DNA of 14,994 bases, from assembly GCA_046597185.1 (NCBI GenBank), contig JBKJLF010000417.1, forward strand, positions 1 to 14,994. The letters run 5' to 3'. Below the pieces are notes generated by a model. The model was given only the letters and a program-made list of their open reading frames with translations. It was not told the origin of the DNA and did not search any database. The stretch's first letter is position 1, and each line of letters starts with the position of its first letter. The position numbers were made by a program, and so were the translations under genes. Below, piece by piece: positions 1-6,636 of the stretch. Origin of the DNA: CAMBDR01 sp046597185 (lineage in GTDB: Bacteria > Pseudomonadota > Gammaproteobacteria > Burkholderiales > Burkholderiaceae_D).

Positions 1-29
1 CGCAACATCCGTTGCCAACATTAAATGAT

Positions 30-33
30 GAGG
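30..33 (+). promoter_or_regulatory. Ribosome binding site that sets the eda start
   Basis: GAGG at 30-33 within GATGAGG is spaced six bases from the ATG at 40. The two earlier in-frame ATGs (25 and 28) have no purine-rich sequence ahead of them, so 40 is the preferred start. Confidence 0.6.
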
Positions 34-39
34 TATACG

Positions 40-669
40 ATGAATTTGTTGGAAATCATGCGCGAAGCAGTGGTCATTCCGGTGATCGCCATTGACGATT
101 TGGCCCATGCCGTTCCCATGGCGCGGGCCTTGGTGGCCGGGGGGATTCGGGTGTTGGAAGTGACCTTGCGCACGCCTCAGGGTTTGGCCGCGATTCGTGC
201 CATTGCCGAACAAGTGCCCGAAGCGATTATTGGCGTGGGTACCTTGACTGCGCCGGAAGAATTTATCGCCTCGCGCGATGCGGGGGCGGTATTTGGGGTC
301 TCACCGGGTTTAACCGCCAGCTTGATTGGCGCTGCCAAAAGCTCGGGCTTGGCCTTGTTGCCGGGTGTGATGACGCCGTCCGAAGTGATGGCAGCCCGTG
401 AAGCCGGGTTTCGCCAATTAAAATTGTTTCCTGCGGTGCCCGCTGGCGGTGTCGGCATGCTGGGTGCCATTGGCGGCCCCTTGGGTGATATCACTTTTTG
501 CCCAACCGGTGGGATTACCCAAGAAACGGCGGCGCAATTTTTAGCCTGTAAAAACGTGGCTTGTGTTGGCGGCAGTTGGTTGACCCCGAAAGCGGCAATG
601 CAAGCAGGTGATTGGGCGCAATTGACGGAAATTGCCCGTAAAGCCAGTGCGTTGCGTAAATCAGTTTGA
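40..669 (+). CDS. eda: KDPG/KHG aldolase (Entner-Doudoroff)
   Basis: Class I aldolase that cleaves 2-keto-3-deoxy-6-phosphogluconate to pyruvate and glyceraldehyde 3-phosphate; family members also act on 4-hydroxy-2-oxoglutarate. It is cytosolic. Seen in the sequence (209-aa numbering): the strand LEVTLRT with the catalytic Glu at 40, VGVGTL near 67, and QLKLFPA with the Schiff-base Lys at 128. The phosphate-binding CPTGGI and VGGSWL motifs come near the C-terminus. Length and order match E. coli Eda closely. I start at the ATG at 40 because GAGG at 30-33 lies six bases upstream; in-frame ATGs at 25 and 28 have no ribosome site and would add five or four residues. No edd or other sugar gene is visible, since the window begins just upstream. 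The gene is convergent with cheB and has no evident link to chemotaxis. Confidence 0.95.
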   Translation: MNLLEIMREAVVIPVIAIDDLAHAVPMARALVAGGIRVLEVTLRTPQGLAAIRAIAEQVPEAIIGVGTLTAPEEFIASRDAGAVFGVSPGLTASLIGAAKSSGLALLPGVMTPSEVMAAREAGFRQLKLFPAVPAGGVGMLGAIGGPLGDITFCPTGGITQETAAQFLACKNVACVGGSWLTPKAAMQAGDWAQLTEIARKASALRKSV

Positions 670-684
670 CTCTGTATGGTATGG

Positions 685-707
685 GGCTCCGGCTTGGTGC
701 CGGAGCT
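685..707. terminator. GC-rich hairpin between convergent eda and cheB
   Basis: GCTCCGGC (686-693) and GCCGGAGC (699-706) form a perfect 8-bp stem with a 5-base loop, plus a possible G-U closing pair at 685/707. It fills the gap between the eda stop and the cheB stop, whose TAA begins at the hairpin foot. It could end transcription in both directions. No clear U-run follows on either strand, so an intrinsic terminator is likely but not certain. Confidence 0.6.
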
Positions 708-1867
708 TACTTGCCATAGCGTTCGATTTCAACTGCAATTTGGTCGAGCGCGACTTCCCGGTCTACCGCATTGAGTTTCATGGCTTCTTTGGGCATGCCA
801 AACACCACGCAACTGGCTTCGTCTTGCGCCAGCGTGAGCGCGCCTGCATCGTGCATGTCACGCAAACCGCGCGCGCCATCATCGCCCATGCCGGTCATGA
901 TAATGCCCAAGCCATTGCGCCCGGCAATTTGCGCAACCGATTTAAACAGCACATCAACCGACGGTTTATGCCGATTCACGGGCGGGCCGTCCATAATGTT
1001 GACCTGGTAAAAAGCCCCGCTGCGGGTTATTTTCATATGCAGGCCACCCGGTGCAATCAGGGCGCAACCGGGCAGGATGCGGTCGCCATTTTTGGCTTCG
1101 CGCACTTCAATCGCGCACAGGCCGTTCAGCCTTTCGGCAAATAGCGCGGTAAATTTTTCGGGCATATGCTGGACAATCACGATGCCTGCGGTGACGCGTG
1201 GGAGTGCGCATAAAACGTGTTCCAGCGCTTGCGTGCCGCCGGTGGAGGTGCCAATGGCCACCACTTTGTCGGTGGTTTGCGCCAAGGCAGACATGGGCAC
1301 CGGGGTTCTGGCTTCGATTGGCGCGCCCGCGTTGCGTTGGCTGGCCAGAGCAGGGGCGCTGCTGCTGCCGGCATTGGCGGTGGCGGTACTGGTAGCGTTG
1401 GTAGCGCCGGCTTGATACGCCCTCGCGACAATGGTGCGCGAAGCGCGCGGCCTTGATTGCGCCGCTTGTTTGATGGTGCGGATCAGCTCGGCACCCGATT
1501 CAGAGATAAAATCTTTCAAGCCTAATTTGGGTTTGGTCACATAAGCCACCGCACCCGCCGACAAGGCTTGCATGGTGGTTTCGGCACCGCGTTCGGTTAA
1601 GGTGGAGCAAATCACCACCGGGGTGGGGCGCTCTTGCATGATTTTTTTAAGGAAGGTAATGCCATCCATACGCGGCATTTCGACATCGAGCACGATCACA
1701 TCCGGCCATTCGATGGTCATTTTTTCTTGCGCCATGATAGGATCGGCGGCAGAAGGCAAGATGTGGATTTGCGCATCTTTGGCCAAAACCATACTCATCA
1801 CTTGCCGGACGACGGCCGAGTCGTCAATAATCATGACTTTAATTTTGTTTTGCTGCATAACACTCAT
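707..1867 (-). CDS. cheB: CheB protein-glutamate methylesterase/deamidase
   Basis: Response-regulator methylesterase that removes methyl groups from chemoreceptor glutamates and deamidates glutamines, giving adaptation feedback from CheA. 386 aa. The N-terminal receiver has acidic Asp15/Asp16, phosphoacceptor Asp61 in VLDVEMP, Thr89 and Lys112. A linker rich in Ala, Ser and Thr (about 138-198) follows. The C-terminal esterase has Ser208 in GTSTGG, His234 in VQHMP and Asp330 in GMGDDG, with the same spacing as the E. coli triad. It is the last gene of the che cluster, 46 bases after cheR. I start at the ATG at 1867; one at 1858 is equally possible. The frame stays open 30 codons further upstream, but that stretch overlaps cheR and does not look like a CheB N-terminus. 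No cheD separates it from cheR. Confidence 0.96.
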   Translation of the reverse strand: MSVMQQNKIKVMIIDDSAVVRQVMSMVLAKDAQIHILPSAADPIMAQEKMTIEWPDVIVLDVEMPRMDGITFLKKIMQERPTPVVICSTLTERGAETTMQALSAGAVAYVTKPKLGLKDFISESGAELIRTIKQAAQSRPRASRTIVARAYQAGATNATSTATANAGSSSAPALASQRNAGAPIEARTPVPMSALAQTTDKVVAIGTSTGGTQALEHVLCALPRVTAGIVIVQHMPEKFTALFAERLNGLCAIEVREAKNGDRILPGCALIAPGGLHMKITRSGAFYQVNIMDGPPVNRHKPSVDVLFKSVAQIAGRNGLGIIMTGMGDDGARGLRDMHDAGALTLAQDEASCVVFGMPKEAMKLNAVDREVALDQIAVEIERYGK

Positions 1868-1913
1868 AATCAATATGCTTTCCAAGGCGAGAACGGGAAT
1901 GACTTGTTCCGAA

Positions 1914-2750
1914 TCAGTTTGTAGCACGCCGACTACGGCGATCAATTCGGTATGCACCCGGTCCTATTTGTACTAAACCCTCTACCACCCCACTCAATGT
2001 TTCTGCCAAGCCTACAAATAATACGCCATCGGGCACCATGGCGGACATTAACTGGGTAATTACTTTACGTTTTATTGGTGGTTCAAAATAAATCAACACA
2101 TTTCGTAGGAAAATAACGTCAAACGGTACTAATTCTGGCAGGGGTTCAATCAAGTTGATTTGGGCAAATTCGGTTTTTTCGCGCAAGCTTTTGTCTACCA
2201 AAATAGACCCTTCATACGGCCCACTGCCGCGTAAAAAATAGCGTTTCAAATAATCGTCAGGAATCCCGTCCAGTCGGTCCATACCATACAGGCCATTGAC
2301 TGCCGTGCGCAAAACCCGGCTGGACAGGTCAGAACCGCGCACTTCCCAGTTTTGACAAAGCCCTTTACGGCTCAATTCCTGCAAGGTCATGGCGATGGTG
2401 TAGACTTCCTCACCGGTCGAACAGGCCGCGCTCCAGACCCGAAACACATGGTCTTTGGTCGCTTCAGTGGCAAGATCCGACAACATCGTGAAATGGGCTG
2501 GTTCACGGAAAAAATAAGTTTCGTTGGTGGTGAGTAAATCAATTGCCGTTTGTAATTCATCGGGATGTTGATTGCTTGCCAGCATGGCGAAATAATCGCC
2601 ATAGCTGGTCAAGCGCAGTGTTTGTATACGTTTAAACAATCGTCCCGACACCAGGGCTTTTTTATTCGGCCCCAGTGAAATACCGGAATGTTTAAACAAA
2701 AGATCGCGAATGACAATGTATTCACGATCTGTCAAGCCATTTAATTCCAT
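1914..2750 (-). CDS. cheR: CheR chemoreceptor glutamate O-methyltransferase
   Basis: Transfers methyl groups from S-adenosylmethionine to glutamates on chemoreceptor signalling domains and opposes CheB. 278 aa, normal family length. An N-terminal helical domain with NETYFFRE at 76-83 precedes the SAM-binding domain, which has SAACSTGEE (107-115), the acidic SD pair at 140-141 and NVLIYF (217-222). The beta-subdomain RGSGPYEG (174-181) lines up with the E. coli pentapeptide-binding subdomain (as I remember it) without insertions. That fits a tether-binding CheR and the HFKRF tail of the nearby receptor. It lies between cheW and cheB, with gaps of 63 and 46 bases. No strong Shine-Dalgarno sequence precedes the ATG, so the start is slightly less sure than the identity. 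Confidence 0.96.
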   Translation of the reverse strand: MELNGLTDREYIVIRDLLFKHSGISLGPNKKALVSGRLFKRIQTLRLTSYGDYFAMLASNQHPDELQTAIDLLTTNETYFFREPAHFTMLSDLATEATKDHVFRVWSAACSTGEEVYTIAMTLQELSRKGLCQNWEVRGSDLSSRVLRTAVNGLYGMDRLDGIPDDYLKRYFLRGSGPYEGSILVDKSLREKTEFAQINLIEPLPELVPFDVIFLRNVLIYFEPPIKRKVITQLMSAMVPDGVLFVGLAETLSGVVEGLVQIGPGAYRIDRRSRRATN

Positions 2751-2813
2751 ATTGCAACAGGTCGCCAGGTTTGATGATTAAATGCAACAGCATGTTTAGT
2801 CTGGACGCACACC

Positions 2814-3311
2814 TTATTCCGCTCTTAGTTGGGCTAACTCTTCGACAGAGAAAGTATGATTAATATCCAGGATAATGCTGAAACTGCCATTGATCTTGGC
2901 CATGCCCGCAATAAAATCCGTGCGCACACTGGCGCCAAAATGTGGGGCGGCTTCGATTTGCTCTTCGCTTAAGTCAATCACGGCTGAGACTGAATCGACC
3001 ATCACACCAATATCGAAGTGCTCGTCATCGTATTCGATTTCGATCACCACGATACAGGTACGTCGCCCAACGGTTGCCGCACCACGCCCAAGGCGCGCGC
3101 TTAAATCAATCACCGGGACCACCGAACCACGCAAGTTGATGACGCCACGAATTGACAGTGGCATCAGGGGGACGGTGGTGATATGCGAAAACTGGATGAT
3201 CTCCTTGATCGTCAAAATGCCCATGGCAAACATTTCTTGCGCGAGAAAAAAGGTCAGGTATTGGCCCGTGTCGAACCGAACTTGATCCAGGTCATAGGCA
3301 TTGTTACTCAT
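2814..3311 (-). CDS. cheW: CheW coupling protein, copy next to cheR
   Basis: Scaffold protein that bridges chemoreceptor tips and CheA in the signalling array at the inner membrane. 165 aa with a single CheW domain. Visible hallmarks are QYLTF at 17-21, KEIIQ, and IRGVINLRGSVVPVIDL (54-70), which carries the conserved NLRG loop, then VDSVSAVIDL. By eye count it is 55-60% identical to the other CheW in this cluster (6115-6624), so the two are paralogues flanking the PAS chemoreceptor. AGGAG at 3318-3322 lies six bases before the ATG. The two copies may serve different receptors, or one may cap or space the array; the sequence does not decide this. Confidence 0.95.
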   Translation of the reverse strand: MSNNAYDLDQVRFDTGQYLTFFLAQEMFAMGILTIKEIIQFSHITTVPLMPLSIRGVINLRGSVVPVIDLSARLGRGAATVGRRTCIVVIEIEYDDEHFDIGVMVDSVSAVIDLSEEQIEAAPHFGASVRTDFIAGMAKINGSFSIILDINHTFSVEELAQLRAE

Positions 3312-3374
3312 TCCCTGCTCCTTTTTTTACACCCGTTCATTGTCAAATTGCCTGCTTTAGCCATCATTAAATCA

Positions 3375-6026
3375 TTAAAAACGTTTGAAATGCGATTCAT
3401 CGGGGGCGGCGTTGGTGATGCGTCGGGTGGTGCGTTTGGGTGTCGCTTTATTGCCGATTGCAACCCGTGGCGCGCTAATGGCGTCACTGCCATCGGCCAG
3501 GGTGAAGAAGTCCATCAAGCCTTGCAGTTGTTCGGCCTGGCCCGACATTTCTTCCGAAGTCGCGGCCAATTCTTCCGCTGCCGCAGCGTTTTGTTGCGCC
3601 ACCTGGCTCAATTGGCTGACGGTGCTGCTAATTTGCGCCAAGCCAGTATTTTGCTCTTCGGATGCGGCGGAAATTTCTTGCACCAGATCCGAGGTTTTGC
3701 GGATGGATGGAATCATGGCGGTGAGCAATTGGCCCGCTTCTTCCGATACCGTGACGCTGGTGCCAGCCAATTCGCTGATTTCTTTGGCTGCTACCTGGCT
3801 GCGTTCGGCCAGCTTACGCACTTCCGCTGCCACTACGGCAAAACCTTTACCATGTTCGCCAGCACGGGCGGCTTCAATTGCCGCATTTAAGGCCAGCAAA
3901 TTGGTTTGGTAGGCAATATCGTCCACAATGCCAATTTTGGCAGCAATTTGCTTCATGGCTGATACGGTTTGTGACACGGCATTGCCGCCCGCGACCGCTT
4001 CCTGCGCCGAATTGGAAGCCATGCCATCGGTGATTTTTGCATTCTCTGCGTTTTGTGCGACTGACGCCGACATTTCTTCCACCGATGAACTGGTGCGCTC
4101 GACACCGGAGGCTTGCTCTGATGCCGCTTGCGACAGGCTTTGCGCGGTGGCACTGACCTGCGCTGAAGCGGAGGTGAGGGCGTCGGCAGCGACCCGCACG
4201 TCGGCGATAATGCTGGACAGTTTCAGGGTGCTGGCATTGGCGTCGTTTTTGAGTTGGCCAAAGATACCCTCGTAATCGCGGGTGATGCGTTGGGTCATGT
4301 CGCCTTGTGCCATGGCACTTAAGACCCGCACCACTTCGTTCAAGCCCACATCCGAGGTTTCCATCAGTTGGTTCATGTTTTTGGAGAGGACAGCAAAGAA
4401 GCCGGTTTTGCCCGCTTCATCCAAACGGCGGGCAAAGTCGCCTGCGGCAGCACATTCCACCAAATCAGAAATGTTGCGCTCGATTTCCAGTTCTGCCGTG
4501 CGATCAAACCATTCCAGCACCGTGCCCAAGTGTTTGCCTTGCGCATCCATGATGGGGGTGGCAACCAGCGAGAAGGTACGCACCCCCACCTTGATTTGGG
4601 TGCGATAGGTATTGCGCAAGCTCCCCAATAAGTTGCGTTGGTGCGAGGGGTTTTTATGGAACTGGTCAAAATTGGCACCGATCACTTTATTGGCATCAAA
4701 ATTGGGTAATTGGGCGCGAATATCGGTTTGCGCCACGCTTAACATTTGCAACACCGCTGCATTAGCATAGACGATATTGCCATCGGTATCGGCAATCATT
4801 AAATTGGTGGTGGAACTATCGAGTGCCTGCTTGATGCGGGTATTGGCGCGCGCCTGTTCTTCCGCTTTCACTTCGGCGGTACGGTCAGCCCATTCCACCA
4901 CGGTGCCCACCCGGGTATTTTTGTCATCAAATACCGGGGTTGCAACCAGGCTAAAGGTACGCGGCCCCAGTTTTAATTGGGTGCGGTGGCTGTCACGCAA
5001 GCCGCCCAGCAAGCCGCGTTGATGCGCAGGGCGTTTGTGGAAGTGATCGATATTGCGCCCCAAAATGTCTTGCGCGCGAAACTGTGGCAGGTCCTGGCGG
5101 ATATCGGATTCGGCTTCGGTCAATAATTGCATCACGGCTTGATTGGTGTAAATGATGTTGAATTCGGCATCGGCAATCATCATCCCGGTGCTGGTGCTGT
5201 CAAGTGCAATTTTGGTGCGGGCATTATTGGTTGCCGCGATGGCTGCTTGCGTCAGGTTTTGGCTCATCTTGGCCAAAGCCTGCATCAAATTGCCCACTTC
5301 ATCTGTGCTGGTGGTTTTTATTTCGGTACTGAAGTCGCCCACGGCCACTTTGTTGGCAACCATCAAGGCTTGTTGCAAGGGTAAGGTCAGCGAGCGGGTA
5401 ATAATCCAGGCCGTCGCTATACCCAGCAATAAGCCTAAAACCAGCATGATCAGCAAGACTTGTTGTGCAGCTTTATAGCTGGCATCAGTATCTTTGACCA
5501 TTAAGTTATTTTTTGTTTCTTCATGGTCAATGTAGTCGGAAAGCAAATCTTTCCATTTTTGGCGTTGCGCCAATTGTTGATTGAATATATCGGTGGCTTC
5601 TTTTACCGAATGCTTGCGCGATAAGGCCACAATTGAATCGGTGGCAGCGCGAACCGATAATTTTGCCTCATCAATTGCGGCCAGGCGTTTTTTGTCATCA
5701 TCGCCCGTGCTCAGTTTTTTAAGCATTTCCGATTGCTTGTCGTATTGAGCGCGCTGGCTGGTGATTTTCGTGGCACCGTCTTCTACCGTTTTATCGTCGT
5801 TGGATAAAATCATTTTGGCAAGAGAATCGGAAATTTCAGAAATGGCATCGCCCATTTTAGTCAGGGCAGTGCTGATCTTCTCATTTTCATTGACTATTTT
5901 GTTGATGCTCTCTTGTTGCTGACCCAAACTGCGCAGCGCAACCATGGTCATAATCAAGGTAATCAGCAAGACTACGCCAAAGCCGACGGCGAGTCGAGTT
6001 CCAAACTTCAGATTGGAAAGGTTCAT
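3375..6026 (-). CDS. PAS-containing methyl-accepting chemotaxis protein, 40H type
   Basis: Inner-membrane chemoreceptor of 883 aa. Order: TM1 (about 12-31), a mostly helical periplasmic segment like a four-helix-bundle sensor (32-189), TM2 (190-209), HAMP (211-262), two tandem PAS units (270-390 and 396-511), a second HAMP-like stretch (515-610), and a long signalling hairpin (about 615-840). The hairpin tip is at about 699-735 (DDIAYQTNLLALNAAIE). The arm resembles 40-heptad receptors. SSVEEM and AAEELAATSEEM are likely methylation helices. A flexible basic tail ends in HFKRF, which fits a CheR/CheB tether. The start at 6026 is set by AGGAG six bases upstream; the frame is open 24 codons further, but those lie in an AT-rich spacer. 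The ligand is unknown; tandem PAS could add a cytosolic redox or small-molecule input. Confidence 0.94.
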   Translation of the reverse strand: MNLSNLKFGTRLAVGFGVVLLITLIMTMVALRSLGQQQESINKIVNENEKISTALTKMGDAISEISDSLAKMILSNDDKTVEDGATKITSQRAQYDKQSEMLKKLSTGDDDKKRLAAIDEAKLSVRAATDSIVALSRKHSVKEATDIFNQQLAQRQKWKDLLSDYIDHEETKNNLMVKDTDASYKAAQQVLLIMLVLGLLLGIATAWIITRSLTLPLQQALMVANKVAVGDFSTEIKTTSTDEVGNLMQALAKMSQNLTQAAIAATNNARTKIALDSTSTGMMIADAEFNIIYTNQAVMQLLTEAESDIRQDLPQFRAQDILGRNIDHFHKRPAHQRGLLGGLRDSHRTQLKLGPRTFSLVATPVFDDKNTRVGTVVEWADRTAEVKAEEQARANTRIKQALDSSTTNLMIADTDGNIVYANAAVLQMLSVAQTDIRAQLPNFDANKVIGANFDQFHKNPSHQRNLLGSLRNTYRTQIKVGVRTFSLVATPIMDAQGKHLGTVLEWFDRTAELEIERNISDLVECAAAGDFARRLDEAGKTGFFAVLSKNMNQLMETSDVGLNEVVRVLSAMAQGDMTQRITRDYEGIFGQLKNDANASTLKLSSIIADVRVAADALTSASAQVSATAQSLSQAASEQASGVERTSSSVEEMSASVAQNAENAKITDGMASNSAQEAVAGGNAVSQTVSAMKQIAAKIGIVDDIAYQTNLLALNAAIEAARAGEHGKGFAVVAAEVRKLAERSQVAAKEISELAGTSVTVSEEAGQLLTAMIPSIRKTSDLVQEISAASEEQNTGLAQISSTVSQLSQVAQQNAAAAEELAATSEEMSGQAEQLQGLMDFFTLADGSDAISAPRVAIGNKATPKRTTRRITNAAPDESHFKRF

Positions 6027-6032
6027 TGCTTG

Positions 6033-6037
6033 CTCCT
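6033..6037 (-). promoter_or_regulatory. Ribosome binding site that sets the PAS receptor start
   Basis: On the minus strand AGGAG (6037-6033) lies six bases before the ATG at 6026. Translation from there gives a cytosolic tip followed directly by TM1, as expected for a receptor. This rules against the in-frame ATG 24 codons upstream at 6098. Confidence 0.75.
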
Positions 6038-6114
6038 GGTTTAAGGCTTCAATAAAAACAAAATATTTAATAAAACTAAATAAAAAGGGATGGCACAAAA
6101 ATATTACGTCGGGT

Positions 6115-6624
6115 CTATGTTGCGTGAATCGCGGTACTCATGGCTTCCAGTTCTTCAATGCTGAATGTTTTGTTGATGTTTAGGATAATAATAAATTGCT
6201 CGCCAATTTTGCCAATGCCGGCAATAAATTCATTGCGCGCCTGATTGCCAAAACGCGGCGGTGGCTCAATTTGCTGATCTGCCACATCAATCACGGCGGA
6301 TACGGCATCCACCATGGCACCAATAATAAAGGTTTGTTGGTTGACCACGACTTCTAAAATGATGATACAACTGCGTTTGCCCACCTGGGCGGCAGCGTGG
6401 CCAAAGCGGACATGTAAATCAATCACTGGCACCACCGCGCCGCGCAAATTGATAATGCCGCGAATATAGTCGGGCATCATCGGCACGCCGCTGATTTCGG
6501 TATATTGAATAATTTCCTTAACCACTAGTATGTCCAGCGCAAATACTTCCTTGCCCAGCGCAAAGGTTAAATACTGTTTGCTGGGAATGCTGACATGGAC
6601 TACCTTCTGAGCTGCTTTGAACAT
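6115..6624 (-). CDS. cheW: CheW coupling protein, copy next to cheA
   Basis: Receptor-kinase coupling protein of 169 aa, directly after cheA (12-base gap) and before the PAS receptor. It shows QYLTF at 17-21, KEIIQY, IRGIINLRGAVVPVIDL (54-70) and VDAVSAVIDV, followed by FIAGIGKI and the C-terminal FSIEELE. The key loop sits at the same residue numbers as in the other CheW, and a short C-terminal extension (MSTAIHAT) differs. AAGGA about seven bases upstream sets the start. By position it is the copy most likely to be made in step with CheA. Confidence 0.95.
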   Translation of the reverse strand: MFKAAQKVVHVSIPSKQYLTFALGKEVFALDILVVKEIIQYTEISGVPMMPDYIRGIINLRGAVVPVIDLHVRFGHAAAQVGKRSCIIILEVVVNQQTFIIGAMVDAVSAVIDVADQQIEPPPRFGNQARNEFIAGIGKIGEQFIIILNINKTFSIEELEAMSTAIHAT

Positions 6625-6636
6625 GGCGCATCCTTT

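Noticed and set aside
1..28. Tail of an upstream gene (stops at 22-24 or 26-28, the latter overlapping ATG as ATGA)
   Set aside because: Only seven or eight residues are visible in each frame, too few to tell a real C-terminus from chance.
632..1144. 170-codon plus-strand open frame over the end of cheB
   Set aside because: It starts inside eda, runs antisense to the conserved CheB catalytic domain and has no motif.
1868..1957. 30-codon N-terminal extension of CheB with an ATG at 1957
   Set aside because: It overlaps the cheR 3' end and the added residues are not CheB-like; the receiver begins normally from the ATG at 1867.
3183..3890. 235-codon open frame antisense to cheW and the PAS receptor
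   Set aside because: Composition is typical of the reverse of a conserved gene, it has no family resemblance, and the minus-strand genes are certain.
6027..6098. 24-codon extension of the PAS receptor
   Set aside because: It reads through the AT-rich spacer; a strong ribosome site lies just before the ATG at 6026, and TM1 then sits at the normal place.
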